Positions 1-10,900 of a DNA stretch of 12,751 nucleotides are shown one piece after another. This stretch comes from Poronia punctata (Eukaryota > Ascomycota > Sordariomycetes > Xylariales > Xylariaceae), in contig MU401979.1 in the NCBI GenBank assembly GCA_022579005.1, forward strand, positions 1 through 12,751, given 5' to 3'. Both the position numbers and the translations under genes were made by a program. Within the stretch, counting starts at the first letter, position 1. The number at the start of each line of letters is the position of its first letter. The notes below the pieces were generated by a model. The model worked only from the letters and a program-made list of their open reading frames with translations. It did not search any database and was not told the origin of the DNA.

Positions 1-1560
1 TAATTAACTTTTACTTTTATAAAAAAATGTTATTATATATTAGTTAAATATAATTAGTTTAAATTTAAAATAGCTATATAATCTACTTATATATAAGCTT
101 TGTAGTGCGCTTTATTTTATATATATAAGTATGCAAGTAAATATATACTTATATTTAAATCTAGTTACTAATATACTTTTTTTTTTTATATATAATTTAA
201 ATAAACTAGTGTTATAGCTTTTTATATTTTTTTTTTTATTAATAATATATATTTTATTATATAAGTAAAAAGCAATAGTGTACTAATTTATTTTAACGTA
301 GCTAGTTACTATATTTATAAGTAAACAAATTAGCTTATAAGCTAATTTAAAATTAGTTATTTTGTTTAATTTAGATCTTTTAATTTAAGCAGTTAGTTTA
401 TAGCAATATATAGGTACTCTTTTTAAACTATATATTACACTTTTTTTTTTAATTTATATTAAAAAAATAAAGTTTAAAGATTATATGTTTTTAAAATAAT
501 TTAAGCATAGTTTTTAGTATAAAAATTTATAGTTTTTTATTAATAAAGCACTATTTTTGTATTAGTTTTATATTAAACTATAATATATGTTAGCAAATAA
601 TATAACTTGTAAAAATAAATATAATACAATACTAACCTTTGCTGTTTTTTTTAGCTTATTTTATAATTAGTTTTTTTAATAATTTTTTATAGTTTACTTA
701 AGTGCTAGTTTTTTTATAACTTGCTTAAATATTCTTGCTTTTTTTTAAAAACGTAAATAATAAAAGTTAAAATAATAAAAATACTAGCTTAAAAAATAAG
801 TGCTATTTAATAGCTATTTAGTACTTTTATTTTTTTTATATTTAACTTTATAAGTATTATTTATAGTTTTTTTATACTTATTGCTACTATTTTTATTAAG
901 TAATTTTAAAATATAGTATTTATAATGCTTAACGTTTTTTGCTTAAAAATAAAAAAAGCATGCTTTATTATATAGTTTAGCTACTAAATAGCAAATAGTA
1001 AATAAATATAATTTAAATACTAAAATAGTGTATTAATTATTATATAGCATAATATTATAACTTTAAAAATAAATAAAAAATATAGTAAAGCAGTTTTAGT
1101 TTAATAGCAAAAAGCAAAAAAAAGATTTAATAGCATTGTTATTAACTTTATTAAAGCAACTTACGTAAATATAAACTTTTTAATTAAAAAAGGCCTAGTA
1201 TATATTTTGCTTAACTGCTTTTATAAAAAATTAGCTTTAAAAATTTTTAGCTATAATATTTTAAGTATTTATACTTTAAGCAACTTTAATAAAAAAATTA
1301 TAAACTATTTAAGTATTAAAAATTTTAATAAAAACGTTACTATTTTTAACTAAAACTATTAGTTTACTAGTATGCTTAAAAAGTACTAGGTAGTTTAAAT
1401 AAAGCTTGCTAACCTAATAAGGTTAAAAAGATATATTAGTATAAAAAAATTAAAAAAAAGTAGTTTTTTACGTTTAGTATTTTTATATTAGTAAGGTAGC
1501 AGTGCTTTAAAATATAATATAGTTAGTACGTATATTTATAAATAAGTATATATACTAAAA
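1..1560. repeat. Long direct repeat, copy 1 (RIP-degraded, cut by window edge)
   Basis: This segment aligns in the same orientation to about 7490-9055. The offset is 7489 at the left end, 7490 near 241, 7502 near 329-389 and 7507 near 654, so only small indels separate the copies. Shared landmarks are the block around AGTGCGCTTT (104 and 7593), TTAGCTTATAAGCTA (330 and 7832) and AAAGCTTG (1402). In the first 300 bases I counted roughly 22 transitions against 6 transversions, about 90% identity. Identity falls further right and fades between 1500 and 1620. Transitions go in both directions between the copies, so each copy was mutated independently. It could be an LTR or the end of a tandemly placed non-LTR element. 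No reading frame was recognised in it. Its true left end lies at or before base 1. Confidence 0.85.
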
Positions 1561-2431
1561 ATATTTATATAACGTTAAAATTAATAAATTAAGTATATTA
1601 TAATAGTATATATATTTAATAGTAAATATATATAAAATAATATATTTATAATTATAATAAAAAATAAAGTATTTTTTGCTTAAGGCAAATAAGTTAAAAG
1701 TAATAAGTTAGTTATTATTTATAATTATTATAAGTTTTTAAATATAATTTAAAAAAAACATACTAAGCAAGACTTTATATAAAATATATAAGTATAAACT
1801 GCGCCTTTTTAGATTTAATAAAACTAAACCTTATAAAAAGTATAATTTTATATTAGTAATAAGTAGTTTATTATTTTTTTAAAAGCTTTAAAATAATAAA
1901 GCTTATAAACTATATAGTGTTGCTAGTTTATAGTATAATTATTTTATAATTTAAGTTATTTATTTTTTAGTTTTATAATTAATATTTATTTTTATACTAG
2001 CTTGTTTTATAATATTTTGTTTTTTTATAAAAAAATTTTGCTTTTATTTAAACATTTTATATAGTAAAAGTAGTTTTTAAATTTATATTTATTATAAAGT
2101 AACTAAATAATAGTAATTATTTTTTATTTTTTTTTGTTTACTTTTATAGCAGCTTATAGTTTAACGTTTATTGTTTTTAGCAAGTTAATTATTAAATAAT
2201 AGTTAGCTTTTTATAAATTAAAAGCTGTTTTTAAAATATTATAAGTTAATAGCAAGGTTTTATTTAAATAATTTAGCTTTTAAGATTTATTTATACTATA
2301 TATATTTATACTTTAATTATAGTATTTATAGTATTGCTTAGTTAACTTAGTTTTTATATTAATATTAAGTATATAAATATTATGTATACTATATATATAA
2401 ACTAAAAGTATATAAATTATAAATATAGTAA

Positions 2432-2455
2432 TAAATAAGTAAGTAAGTAAGTAAA
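2432..2455. repeat. TAAG/TAAA tetranucleotide microsatellite
   Basis: Four perfect TAAG units occupy 2436-2451, flanked on both sides by TAAA (2432-2435 and 2452-2455). The flanking units are what TAAG becomes after a G-to-A change, so the array was probably six uniform units. No function is implied. Confidence 0.85.
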
Positions 2456-2856
2456 TATAATAATATATTTAATATTTATTTTATATTTTAAGCCTAAGCC
2501 CTTTAAAGTTATAAGTTTTTATTTATATATAATTATTTTATTAATAAACTTATAAATAATAAAAAACTTTACTAACTAGCGTTTAAGTTTATTTTAATAT
2601 TTTTAAAAAACAAACTATTTTTATTTTTTAATTATTATAGCTTAGTAATAGTTGTTATTATAAAAGTATACTTTATATGCTTTTAATTTTTATATATTAA
2701 CTATATTGCTACTAATATTTACGTTGTAAATAATATTATATTTTAAAAAATATGCAATATATAAATATATGCTTATATAGTTTAGCTTTACTTACGCTTT
2801 ACTTGTTATACTACTAAGCTTATTTATTATAGTATTAAGTATATTAGTATTAAATA

Positions 2857-2995
2857 GTTTAATTTTAATGTTTTTTTAGTTTAATTTAGTGTTTTAACGT
2901 TTTTTAGCTAACTATTTATTTTTTTTTTTTTATAGTAAGCATTATATATAATATTATACGTTAGCTATTATACTATAAAAAGCTGTTTTAACTTT
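2857..2995 (-). pseudogene. Possible non-LTR (LINE) reverse transcriptase fossil
   Basis: On the minus strand three short motifs occur in the order and spacing of fungal LINE RT domains. Codons at 2995-2978 read K-V-K-T-A-F, resembling the domain A motif (LDVKxAFD). Codons at 2921-2904 read K-stop-I-V-S-stop, which becomes K-W-I-V-S-W if both TAA codons were once TGG, resembling the KWIVxW motif. Codons at 2871-2857 read T-L-K-L-N, resembling the T-T-L-K-I-D strand that follows, with AAC from GAC. The gap from the domain A phenylalanine to the first W is 59 bases against about 57 expected, and from the second W to TLKLN is 32 against about 30. The small phase breaks include one at a 13-base T tract (2919-2931), a likely slippage site. 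Domain B (PQGS) and the catalytic ADD motif were not convincingly found. The call rests on short degenerate matches. Confidence 0.3.
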
Positions 2996-5900
2996 TGTTT
3001 TTTTTTATTAAGCAGTTAATTATTAAAACTTAAATATTATTACTTTTTTTTTTTATTTGCTTATTATTAAATTTATTTTTTATATAGCAAGCTAATAAAA
3101 TCTAAGTAATTATTTGCTTATAAAATATTTATATATTTTAATAACAATTTATAAGATTTTTATTAACTTTAAAATTTACTTAGCAATTTAAGTTTTTTTT
3201 AATATATTTATAATTGCTTTATAATATAGTTAATTTATAAATATTTATAATATATGCTAGCTATTACATTTTACTTTTAGTTTTTTTGCAATTAAATATA
3301 TAGTATACTATTAGTATATAGTATTATAGCTTATTTAGTAAAATAAAAGCTAATATAGTAAATGCTACTAAATTAATAGCGTGATTTTTAGTTTTTTAAG
3401 CAAAGTAAATAGTTATATAAGTTTTTTTAAGTTTATACTAATATATTAATAAGCTTTATTAAAAATTATAAAAGCTGCTATAATTATATACTTTTTTTTA
3501 TAGCTATTTATTAAGCTTAAAATTATTTTTAAAGTGCTAAGTATAAAGAAGTAGCTTTAGTTTTTTTAACTTTATATAAAAATTGTAGTTTTTTTTTTTT
3601 TGCCTTTTTTTACTTTTATGCTTGCAGTTTTTTTTACTTAACTAAAGCTATAGTATAAGTTTTTGTTTTTTATATATACTTTATATTTAATTAAAATTTA
3701 AAGTTACTAGGTTGCTATATAGTTGTAGTTTATTAGTTTTTTAAACTTAGCGCTTTATTAATATATTATAAACGTTAGTACTATATAAATTATAAGTAAT
3801 AGCTTTATAGCTAAAGTAATTTTATAAAGATTATTAAATAAAATATATATATATTATATTAAATATAAAGATTTGCTTTAAAACAAGCATTGCTTACTTT
3901 TTATATTTTTTTTTGTTAAGTAGTGCTGCTTATTAATTAGTATATTAAAAAACTAGTATTTTTTAACTTTTTTATAATTTTTTATAATTATTGCAAAAAT
4001 TAACTATATTGCTAAGATTTTAACTATTTTGCTAAGCTTATAGCGTCTTTTAAGCATTTTTTAAAAAGCTTTTATATTAGTAGCTATATAATTATTTACT
4101 ATACTATATAAAGTTAATATAATTATAAAGCAATATTAAATTTATATAGCTTAAAGTTAATAATATTAATTAAATACTAAAATATTTTATATATATAAAC
4201 CTAGTTTTTTTTAAACACTTGCAAGTTTTTGTTTATAGTATTAAAATTAAATTTTAATTAATTAGTTACGTTGTTTTTTTTATTGCTATTATTATTTTCT
4301 TTTAGCTAACTATGTTTTTTTATAAGCATAATTAATTTATTACTAAATAATAATACTATAATAGCGTTATTGTTAGTAAGTATATTTATATATAATTATT
4401 TAATTTTATTAGTAGTATTTTTATTTATTTTAATTTTTTATTTTTTAACGTTTAGGTTTTATTTTTAAATTTTTGCTATGTTAGCTTTTAAATTTAAAAA
4501 AATAGCTAGCTATTGTACTATAATAGTTAAAAAAAAAGAAAAAGGTTTTTGCTTTTTATATATGCTTATATATTAAAAGTTGTTAATTAAAGTAAATATT
4601 TTTTTAATATATTGCTAATATAATAAGCTTTATTGTTTTAGTTGCAAAATAATATTAATAACTGTTTAGGCTTGCTTTTTAACTATAGCACTATGTACTA
4701 TAGCTAGTGTGCTTTTTTTTAAGTAAGCAAGCAACGTTTAATTGTTAATTTTATAAAAAATAATAAAATATATTATATATATATAGTTAAAAAGGTTTTT
4801 AATAAAGCAGTAATTATAATAATAATTAAGTTTTAACTACTTTATTAAGTTTTATATATTTTAATTAAATAAGTTTTTTATTAATATGCTTTAGTTTATA
4901 ATAAGTAATTTTTAAGTATATATTATATAAAATAGTAAGTAGTAATTTTTAAGCGCTTATATAAGTAAAATAATAAAAAAAATTAGTATAGTAATAGTAT
5001 ATATATAAATAAATATAAAAATTAAAATAAGTTTTAAAAATTAGTATAGCTGCAGTTTTTTGCTTTTAAATAAAACTTATATAGCAGATTTTCTTTTATA
5101 TAATATAGTATAAGGTGCTAAATGCCTTTAAAATAATAGCATATAATTAAAAAAAAATGTATATAACTAAAAACTTGCTGCTAACATTAGTTACTTTAAA
5201 ATAAAAGTATTTTATATATAGTATATAAAAGGAAATATAGTATTAAATAAGCAAAAAAATAAGCGTATTTATATATATAATAGTAAGGTGTTTTGCATAA
5301 TATACTAATAATAGTAAAAGTATAAAATAAAGTAAATTTAAATAGAAATTTTTAATAGTATATAGCGCTAAATTTATATTTTAATAGTTATTACTAGTAA
5401 ATTTTAAGTAAGTTAGTATATATAAATAAAATAGTAATTTTTATAAGTATAATTAGCTAATATATATACTTATTTAACTTTTTTATATATAAGTGTTTAC
5501 TTTTTTTACTAGTTACTTATAATAAAGTATAAATATATTTTTATTTATAGCTAGACTTAAGTACGTGCGTAAAGGTTATAAAAAATATATAAGTATACGT
5601 ATATAGCTTTTTAAAGTATTAAGCTATATAAATACGTATTTAGTTTTAGTTATAAGTTTTAACGTAAGTATGTTTTCTTTATTTTTATTTATTGTATATT
5701 TAATACTTAAAGCTTATATTTTACCTTTTGTTTTAGTAATATATAGTTTTTTTAAAATATGTAAATAAAATATACTATTAGCCTTTTAAAGCTTTTAGCT
5801 AGTATAACATTTTGCTTAAGTAAAATATATAAAAAATAAATAAAATATAGCTTATATATATACTATTATTAATATATATACTTTTATTTGTTGTAGCTTT

Positions 5901-7212
5901 TAAAGTAAAAAGCTATATTATTTTTATTTAAGCTATAGTTAAAGTATAAGTAGTAAAGCTAATTTTAGCTTTGCTTTATATTTTTAATATTTTATATTTT
6001 TTAAGTTTTGCTAGTATACTATTAAAAAAGTATTATATAATTACGTTTATAAAATAAAATGCAAGCTATAGTTTAATTAGTTAGTATTTAATATTATATT
6101 AGTTATTAAGTTAAAATAGTATAATATTATAACTTAGTATATAATACAAAATAAGTAAGTAGTAATAGTAATAGTAAAAAGACTAATTATTATTATTAAC
6201 TAATAAAAACTATTATATAATTATTTTTACTTTTATTATAATAAGCTAAGCATACTAATAGTGCTAGGTTTTAAAACTTAAATATAAAACAAAAAAACTT
6301 TGCTTTAACCTCTAGCTTATACTTACTTTTTAAGCACCTAATATATTTATTAAACATATTTTTATTATAAAAGTTTATAATTTTTAAGTTTATTTTTATT
6401 AAGCTAGTGTTTTTTTTTAGCAATATTATTATTTATTAATTAAAAGCTGCAAAAGCGCTTGCAACTATATATGCTATATTTATTAATTATTTTCTTATTT
6501 TTTTTATAAAGCTTTATATTTATATAATTTTAAATAGTGTTAATGTTTTTAATAATATAATTTATAATATTATAATAGCAGCAGCGTTATAGTTATATAT
6601 TTTATATGCAAATAAAGCATGCCTTATTATTTAATTTAATATATAAATAATAAGTAAAAAAAGGTTTTAAACTATAGTTTTTAGTAGCATATTAAATATA
6701 ATATTTGTTTATTTTTTTGCTAGCAATATAAATAAAACAAGCTTAAAAGTAAACTTTGTTTAATTAGATTTTTATAGCAAAGTTTTAAACGTTTTTTATT
6801 ATAATATTATTATATTAGCTAATATAGATTTTAAAGTTGTTAAATAAATTATAAATAATATTACGCTTAAGTTTTTATATAACTAAATTAGTAATTAAAT
6901 TTATAGTATTTATATATAAATATATATGCTTATAACTATATTAAGTAGTATAGTTGTTATTTTAAAAGTGTTTTAAAATTTTAAGTATATATTGCTTTTT
7001 TTAATAAAAATAAGTAATTTAATTTATTTAAAAGCTATAGTAGTTTTAAAGTTTAGTTAGTTTAATTTATTGCTATAAGCAGCAGCGTATAATTTAGCTA
7101 TTAATATAATAAAGTTTAAACTATAAAAATATTAATATACTTTTTTATTAGCTTTTAATTATAATAAAAAAGTATATATATTAAAGCGTAATATATAAAA
7201 TATTAGTTTAAG

Positions 7213-7236
7213 TACTTATAAGCTTAAGTATAAGTA
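7213..7236. other. Short inverted repeat, 8-bp arms
   Basis: TACTTATA (7213-7220) pairs with TATAAGTA (7229-7236) around an 8-base spacer that contains AAGCTT-like sequence. It lies about 50 bases before the palindrome at 7263. On its own it is only slightly better than chance in DNA this AT-rich. Confidence 0.4.
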
Positions 7237-7262
7237 AGCAATTTATATTTAAATATATAAAT

Positions 7263-7278
7263 AAGGTTAATTAGCCTT
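7263..7278. other. 16-bp near-perfect palindrome, AAGGttaattagCCTT
   Basis: The sequence reads the same on both strands except for one complementary position pair (T at 7267 against G at 7274). A single C-to-T change at 7267 would explain the break, so the ancestral form was probably a perfect 16-bp palindrome. It keeps GG and CC, which are rare in this window. It may be a former transposon terminal or regulatory palindrome; no role is shown. Confidence 0.45.
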
Positions 7279-7459
7279 AATGCTAATAATATAGGCAAGT
7301 ATTTACTTATATACTAAAGTATACTAGTTATTATAATTAATGTTGTAAAATAAAAAGATTATAAAAAGTAAGTAAATTAAAATAGTAGTAGTAAAGTTAA
7401 TAATAAAAGTAATAAAGTATAAAATATAAAGTTTATAAAATAAAAGTTATTAAATGTAA

Positions 7460-7590
7460 GTTAAATATAATTAGTTTTAAGCTAAAATAGTTAAATAGCC
7501 TATTTACTTATAAAAATGTTATAATATACTAATTAAATATAATTAGTTTAAATTTAAAATAGCTATATAACTTATTTATATATAGGCTTT
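7460..7590. repeat. Degenerate 72-bp tandem duplication at the left edge of repeat copy 2
   Basis: A unit starting at 7460 (GTTAAATATAATTAGTTT) is repeated from 7532 (ATTAAATATAATTAGTTT). The two stay alignable for about 56 bases at roughly 80% identity, including a shared AAAATAG block, and many of the differences are transitions. The second unit lies inside the long direct repeat and the first overlaps or precedes its start. The equivalent upstream unit of copy 1 would lie mostly left of the window. Such subrepeats are common in LTRs and in LINE untranslated regions. Confidence 0.6.
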
Positions 7591-9055
7591 ATAGTGCGCT
7601 TTGTTTTATATATATAAGTATATAAGAAAATATATACTTATAATTAAATCTAGTTATTAATACACTTTTTTTCTTTATATATAACTTAAATAAACTAATA
7701 TTATAGCTTTATATATTTTCTTTTTTTATTAATAATATATATTTTATTAAATAAGTAAAAAGCAATAATATATTAGTTTATTTTAATATAAGTAAATAAG
7801 TACTTAGTTACTTTGTTTATAAATAAACAAATTAGCTTATAAGCTAGTTTAAAATTAGTTATTTTATTTAATCTAAATCTTTTAACCTAAGCAGTTAGTT
7901 TATAGCAATATATAAGTATTATTTTTAAACTATATATTATACCTTTTTTTTTAATTTATATTAAAAAGATTAAGTTTAATTATTATATATTTTTATAATA
8001 ATTATAGTTTATTTTTAAATAAAAAAAATAAATTTATAGTTTTTTATTAATAAAGTACTATTTAAGCGTTAGTTTTACGTAAAACTATAACGTATATTAG
8101 TAAATAACGCAACTTATAAAGATAAATATAATATAACGCTAACTTTTACTATTTTACTTAGCTTATTTTATAATTAGTTTTTTTAATAATTTTTTATAGT
8201 TTACTTAAGTACTAGTTTTTTTATAACTTAAATTAAGTATTTTTACTTTTTTTTAAAAATATAAACAATAATAGTTAAAATAATAAAAATACTAGCTTAA
8301 AAAATAAGTACTATTTAATAACTATTTAATACTTTTATTTTTTTTATATTTAACTTTATAAGTAATATTAATTATATTTTTATTTTTTTTGTTGCTAGTT
8401 TTATTTAGTAATTTTTAAATATAATATTAGCAATACTTAGCTTTTTTTGCTTAAAAACAAGCTAAGCATACTTTATTATAAAGCTTAGTTGCTAAATAGT
8501 AAACGTTAAATAAAAACAATATAAAAACTAAAATAGTGCAATAATTATTATATAGCAAAATATTATAACTTTAAAAATAAACTAAAAAAGTAAAAAAGCA
8601 ATTATAGTTTATTAAAAGCAAATAAAAAAAAATTAAACAATATTTATATTAATTTTACTAAGACAGCTTATATAAATTTAAACTTTTTAATTAAAAAAAA
8701 GCTAGCATATAACTTGCTTAACTAACTATATTATATATTAAAATATAAAATATATGCATATAAAGTTAGCAATATATATAATTTATATAGTTTTAAGCAA
8801 TACTTTATATACTTTATAAAAATTAAAAATATTAACAAAAACATTTTTATTTTTAATAGCAATTTTTAATTTGCTTAAGCAATTAAAAAGTATAAAATGC
8901 TTTAAGTAAAGCTTGTTAACTTAATAAAGTTAAAAAAATATAATAATATAAAAAAATAAAAATAAAAAAGATTTACGCTTTAAGTGTTTTTATATAAAAA
9001 TGCTAACATTAGTATAAAACATAATATAGTTAGTAAAAATATTTATTATTTAGTA
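7490..9055. repeat. Long direct repeat, copy 2 (RIP-degraded)
   Basis: This is the second copy of the repeat at 1-1560, in the same orientation. Matching blocks run continuously from the AAAAATGTT at 7512 to the ATAATATAGTTAGTA block near 9021 (copy 1 near 1514), after which the match dissolves into AT-rich sequence. Compared with copy 1 it has a 12-base insertion near 7800 and several smaller indels, with most substitutions being C/T or G/A. Both copies are riddled with TAA and TAG. Because the window starts at almost exactly the equivalent position in copy 1, the true left boundary of the repeat cannot be set; it may extend into 7440-7490. Copy 2 may be the other LTR of one element or the surviving end of a second, truncated element. 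Confidence 0.85.
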
Positions 9056-9059
9056 TATA

Positions 9060-10010
9060 ATTTAAAAATATATATATAAATTAGCACTTTATAATTAATT
9101 ATAATATAGTTTAGTTATATAAATTTAATAAGTAAAGTAATAAGTATAATATAAATACTTAATAAAGTATAAGTAAATCTTTTATTAATAACTTGTAAAC
9201 TTAAGTTTAATTATTTTTTAAAGCTTTTAGTTATACTAGTAAAGTTACTATATAAGTATAAGTAAATATAAATTAGTTAGTATAAGTAAATATTTTAATT
9301 AACTAAAATATACTTAAGTACTAAAACATATAGGTCTACTATAAATAACTAAACCTATTTTAAATAATTTGTTTTTAATATATAAATTAAATTTAAAATA
9401 TAAAAAATTATTAATAAATTTAAATTTAAAAATTTATTATAACTTTTTTTATAGTACTTTTTAAAAAATTAAAAGTATTTTTTAAAACTATAAAAGCATA
9501 TTATATAAGTTTATATTTAAAATTATATAATACTAAAAATACTATATATAGTAATTTAAAAGGGTTTAAAACTATTTAAAAGAATTTATAAATTTTAAAA
9601 GAAAATATTATATTTATAAGTATTAAAATAACATTAATTGCTTAGTTAATATATAATATATTAAAATATATATATTATATATTTAAAATAAAAGTAAAAA
9701 TATATTATAGTAGTTAATAAAAATAATACTATTTTTATATAAACTATACTATATATATTTTTAATATATATTATTAGTAATATAATACTATATAAATAAG
9801 TATATAAATAAAAAGCAAACATTTTATATTATATTTTAATATATAATATAATAAAACTTTTATATTAATTATATAATCTTTAAATTATAAACTTTTTACT
9901 TTTTTTTTTATTAAAAAAAATTAAAAGCAAACCTTTTATATTAACTATTTTATATATTATATAATCTTTATATTTATTTCTTTACTTAAACTTTTAAAAA
10001 AAGTAAAATT
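9060..10010. other. AT valley between the two RIP-like blocks
   Basis: A hand count over 9361-9960 gives about 44 G or C in 600 bases, near 7%, roughly half the level of the flanking blocks. GC dinucleotides are few here (about four), while GA, TC and a GGG run (9562-9564) appear, so the surviving-base context differs from the rest of the window. No gene, repeat copy or terminal inverted repeat was recognised. It may be spacer between two elements, or an older or differently mutated insert. Confidence 0.6.
9811..9985. repeat. Imperfect local duplication within the AT valley
   Basis: AAAAGCAAAC at 9811-9820 and again at 9923-9932 begins two related segments, each continuing with TTTTATATTA and later TATATAATCTTTA (ending near 9882 and 9970). 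The first copy carries extra sequence of roughly two dozen bases in the middle. The period is about 112 bases. The repetition of GCAAAC, which has three of the few G/C bases here, makes chance similarity unlikely. Confidence 0.55.
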
Positions 10011-10818
10011 TGCTAATATAACTATAATGCGTTTTTTATATATAGTATATAAATTAGCACTTATTTTATAAGTAGTTAATATTTAAATAATAAACTAGTA
10101 GTGCTTATATTTATTTTATAAGCAAAACTTTTTATAATATAGGCTTTAGTAGCTTTTTAAAGTATAGCAAGCGCTATAAATTAAATATAAAAAGCTAAAT
10201 TATATTTAAATATAATTTTTTAAACAACTTACTAAAAAAGCAGATAAAGGATTAATAAATTATAGCTTTTTTAGTACTTATAAATTTTATAAAGCATAGC
10301 TACTTAATTTTGTTAGCGTTATACTATAATATACTAATTTTATACTAATTAATTACTTACTACTAAGTTTTTATTTGCGCTTAAAAAAATAAACATTGTT
10401 TTTTACTACTTTAAATAGTTTTATTAATACGCTTTTTTTTTTTATATTGCATACTTTTACTTTGCTTTTTTTAGCAAGTTAAGTTAAAAATTTTTATAGC
10501 GTTTTAGTTATAACTTACTAAGTTAATAAGTGCTTTTAAAGTTAGCTAAGTAAAAAAGAAAGCAAAAAAAAGCTAAAACTAGTTAAGCTATTTATATTTA
10601 TAAAACTATTTTTAAATATATTTTATATTATACTTTATATATTATAATAATAACGCAGTAGTAGTATTTTTTTAATTATTTATAATTAATAAGCGTAATT
10701 TATTATAGTAATAATGTTAGTAAAACTATAATTATTATTAAAGTATAAAAACTAACTATTTAATAGTATTTAAAGTAAATAACTTAATAATAAGTTTAAA
10801 CTAAATAAAAGTTTTAAA

Positions 10819-10823
10819 GCCGG
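10819..10823. other. Residual GCCGG patch
   Basis: These five consecutive G/C bases hold the only CCG and CGG trinucleotides I saw in the window. It is probably a chance survivor of C-to-T decay and shows that the ancestral sequence was much richer in G+C. Confidence 0.7.
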
Positions 10824-10846
10824 TAATATTATAAAGTATTATTACT

Positions 10847-10900
10847 ATAAAAAAATATATAAAAAAAAATATATAAAAAAAAACGTATAAAAAAAAAACT
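10847..10900. repeat. A-rich tandem array, four units of 12-14 bp
   Basis: The units are 10847-10858 (12 bp), 10859-10872, 10873-10886 and 10887-10900 (14 bp each). Each is ATA followed by an A run and a three-base end: TAT, TAT, CGT and ACT. The CGT end of unit 3 against TAT in units 1 and 2 is a double transition of the RIP type, which suggests the units once ended in CGT. The 12- to 14-base differences lie in the A run and look like replication slippage. Confidence 0.8.

Larger units (their letters stand above)
1561..7440. other. Gene-free RIP-like interior between the direct repeats
   Basis: About 5.9 kb with no open frame that I could read as a protein. TAA and TAG are dense in the frames translated by eye, as expected when CAA, CAG and TGG codons are converted by C-to-T change on either strand. 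G and C survive mostly as GC, AC or GT dinucleotides. Local oddities listed separately are a TAAG microsatellite (2432-2455), a possible LINE RT fossil (2857-2995, minus strand) and a palindrome at 7263-7278. A plus-strand frame around 6731-7300 reads without obvious absurdity, but its stop density matches chance for this composition, so it is not called a gene. Confidence 0.7.
1..9055. mobile_element. Putative decayed retroelement(s) flanked by direct repeats
   Basis: Two same-orientation repeats of about 1.55 kb bracket about 5.9 kb of non-coding, RIP-like sequence. The interior has the length expected of a fungal LTR-retrotransposon body, and the repeat-to-repeat distance of about 7.5 kb also fits a full-length Tad-like LINE followed by a truncated copy. 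No primer-binding site, polypurine tract, integrase motif or target-site duplication could be identified, because C and G have been lost and the left end is outside the window. The only coding-like trace is the minus-strand RT-like motif set near 2857-2995. The class is therefore an inference; what is directly visible is the repeat architecture and the transition-biased decay. Confidence 0.5.

Noticed and set aside
2978..2998. K-T-A-F read as the copia-type DVKTAFLNG motif instead of a LINE motif.
   Set aside because: The residues after F do not follow the L-N-G-x-L-D-E pattern in any frame, whereas the later motifs fit LINE spacing better. It is not fully excluded.
3061..3120. Minus-strand I-S-L-L reading near 3087-3108, resembling the RPISLL motif of LINE reverse transcriptases.
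   Set aside because: It lies only about 100 bases from the putative domain A, where about 200-270 bases would be expected, and its flanking residues do not fit.
6731..7380. A plus-strand frame of about 200 codons that reads smoothly between TAA and TAG codons.
   Set aside because: The stop density is close to random expectation and no motif was recognised. The AAT-GCT-AAT-AAT near 7279-7290 resembles a mutated ADD motif but stands alone.
9412..9439. Inverted repeat with 9-bp arms and a 10-base spacer.
   Set aside because: Pure A/T arms of this length are common here by chance.
10197..10218. A perfect 22-bp palindrome.
   Set aside because: It is made only of A and T; several such palindromes are expected by chance in 12.7 kb of this composition.
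10783..10890. Short open frame of about 35 codons crossing the A-rich array.
   Set aside because: It has no ATG start, and its lysine- and tyrosine-rich content comes from the A-rich repeat; it ends in the array itself.
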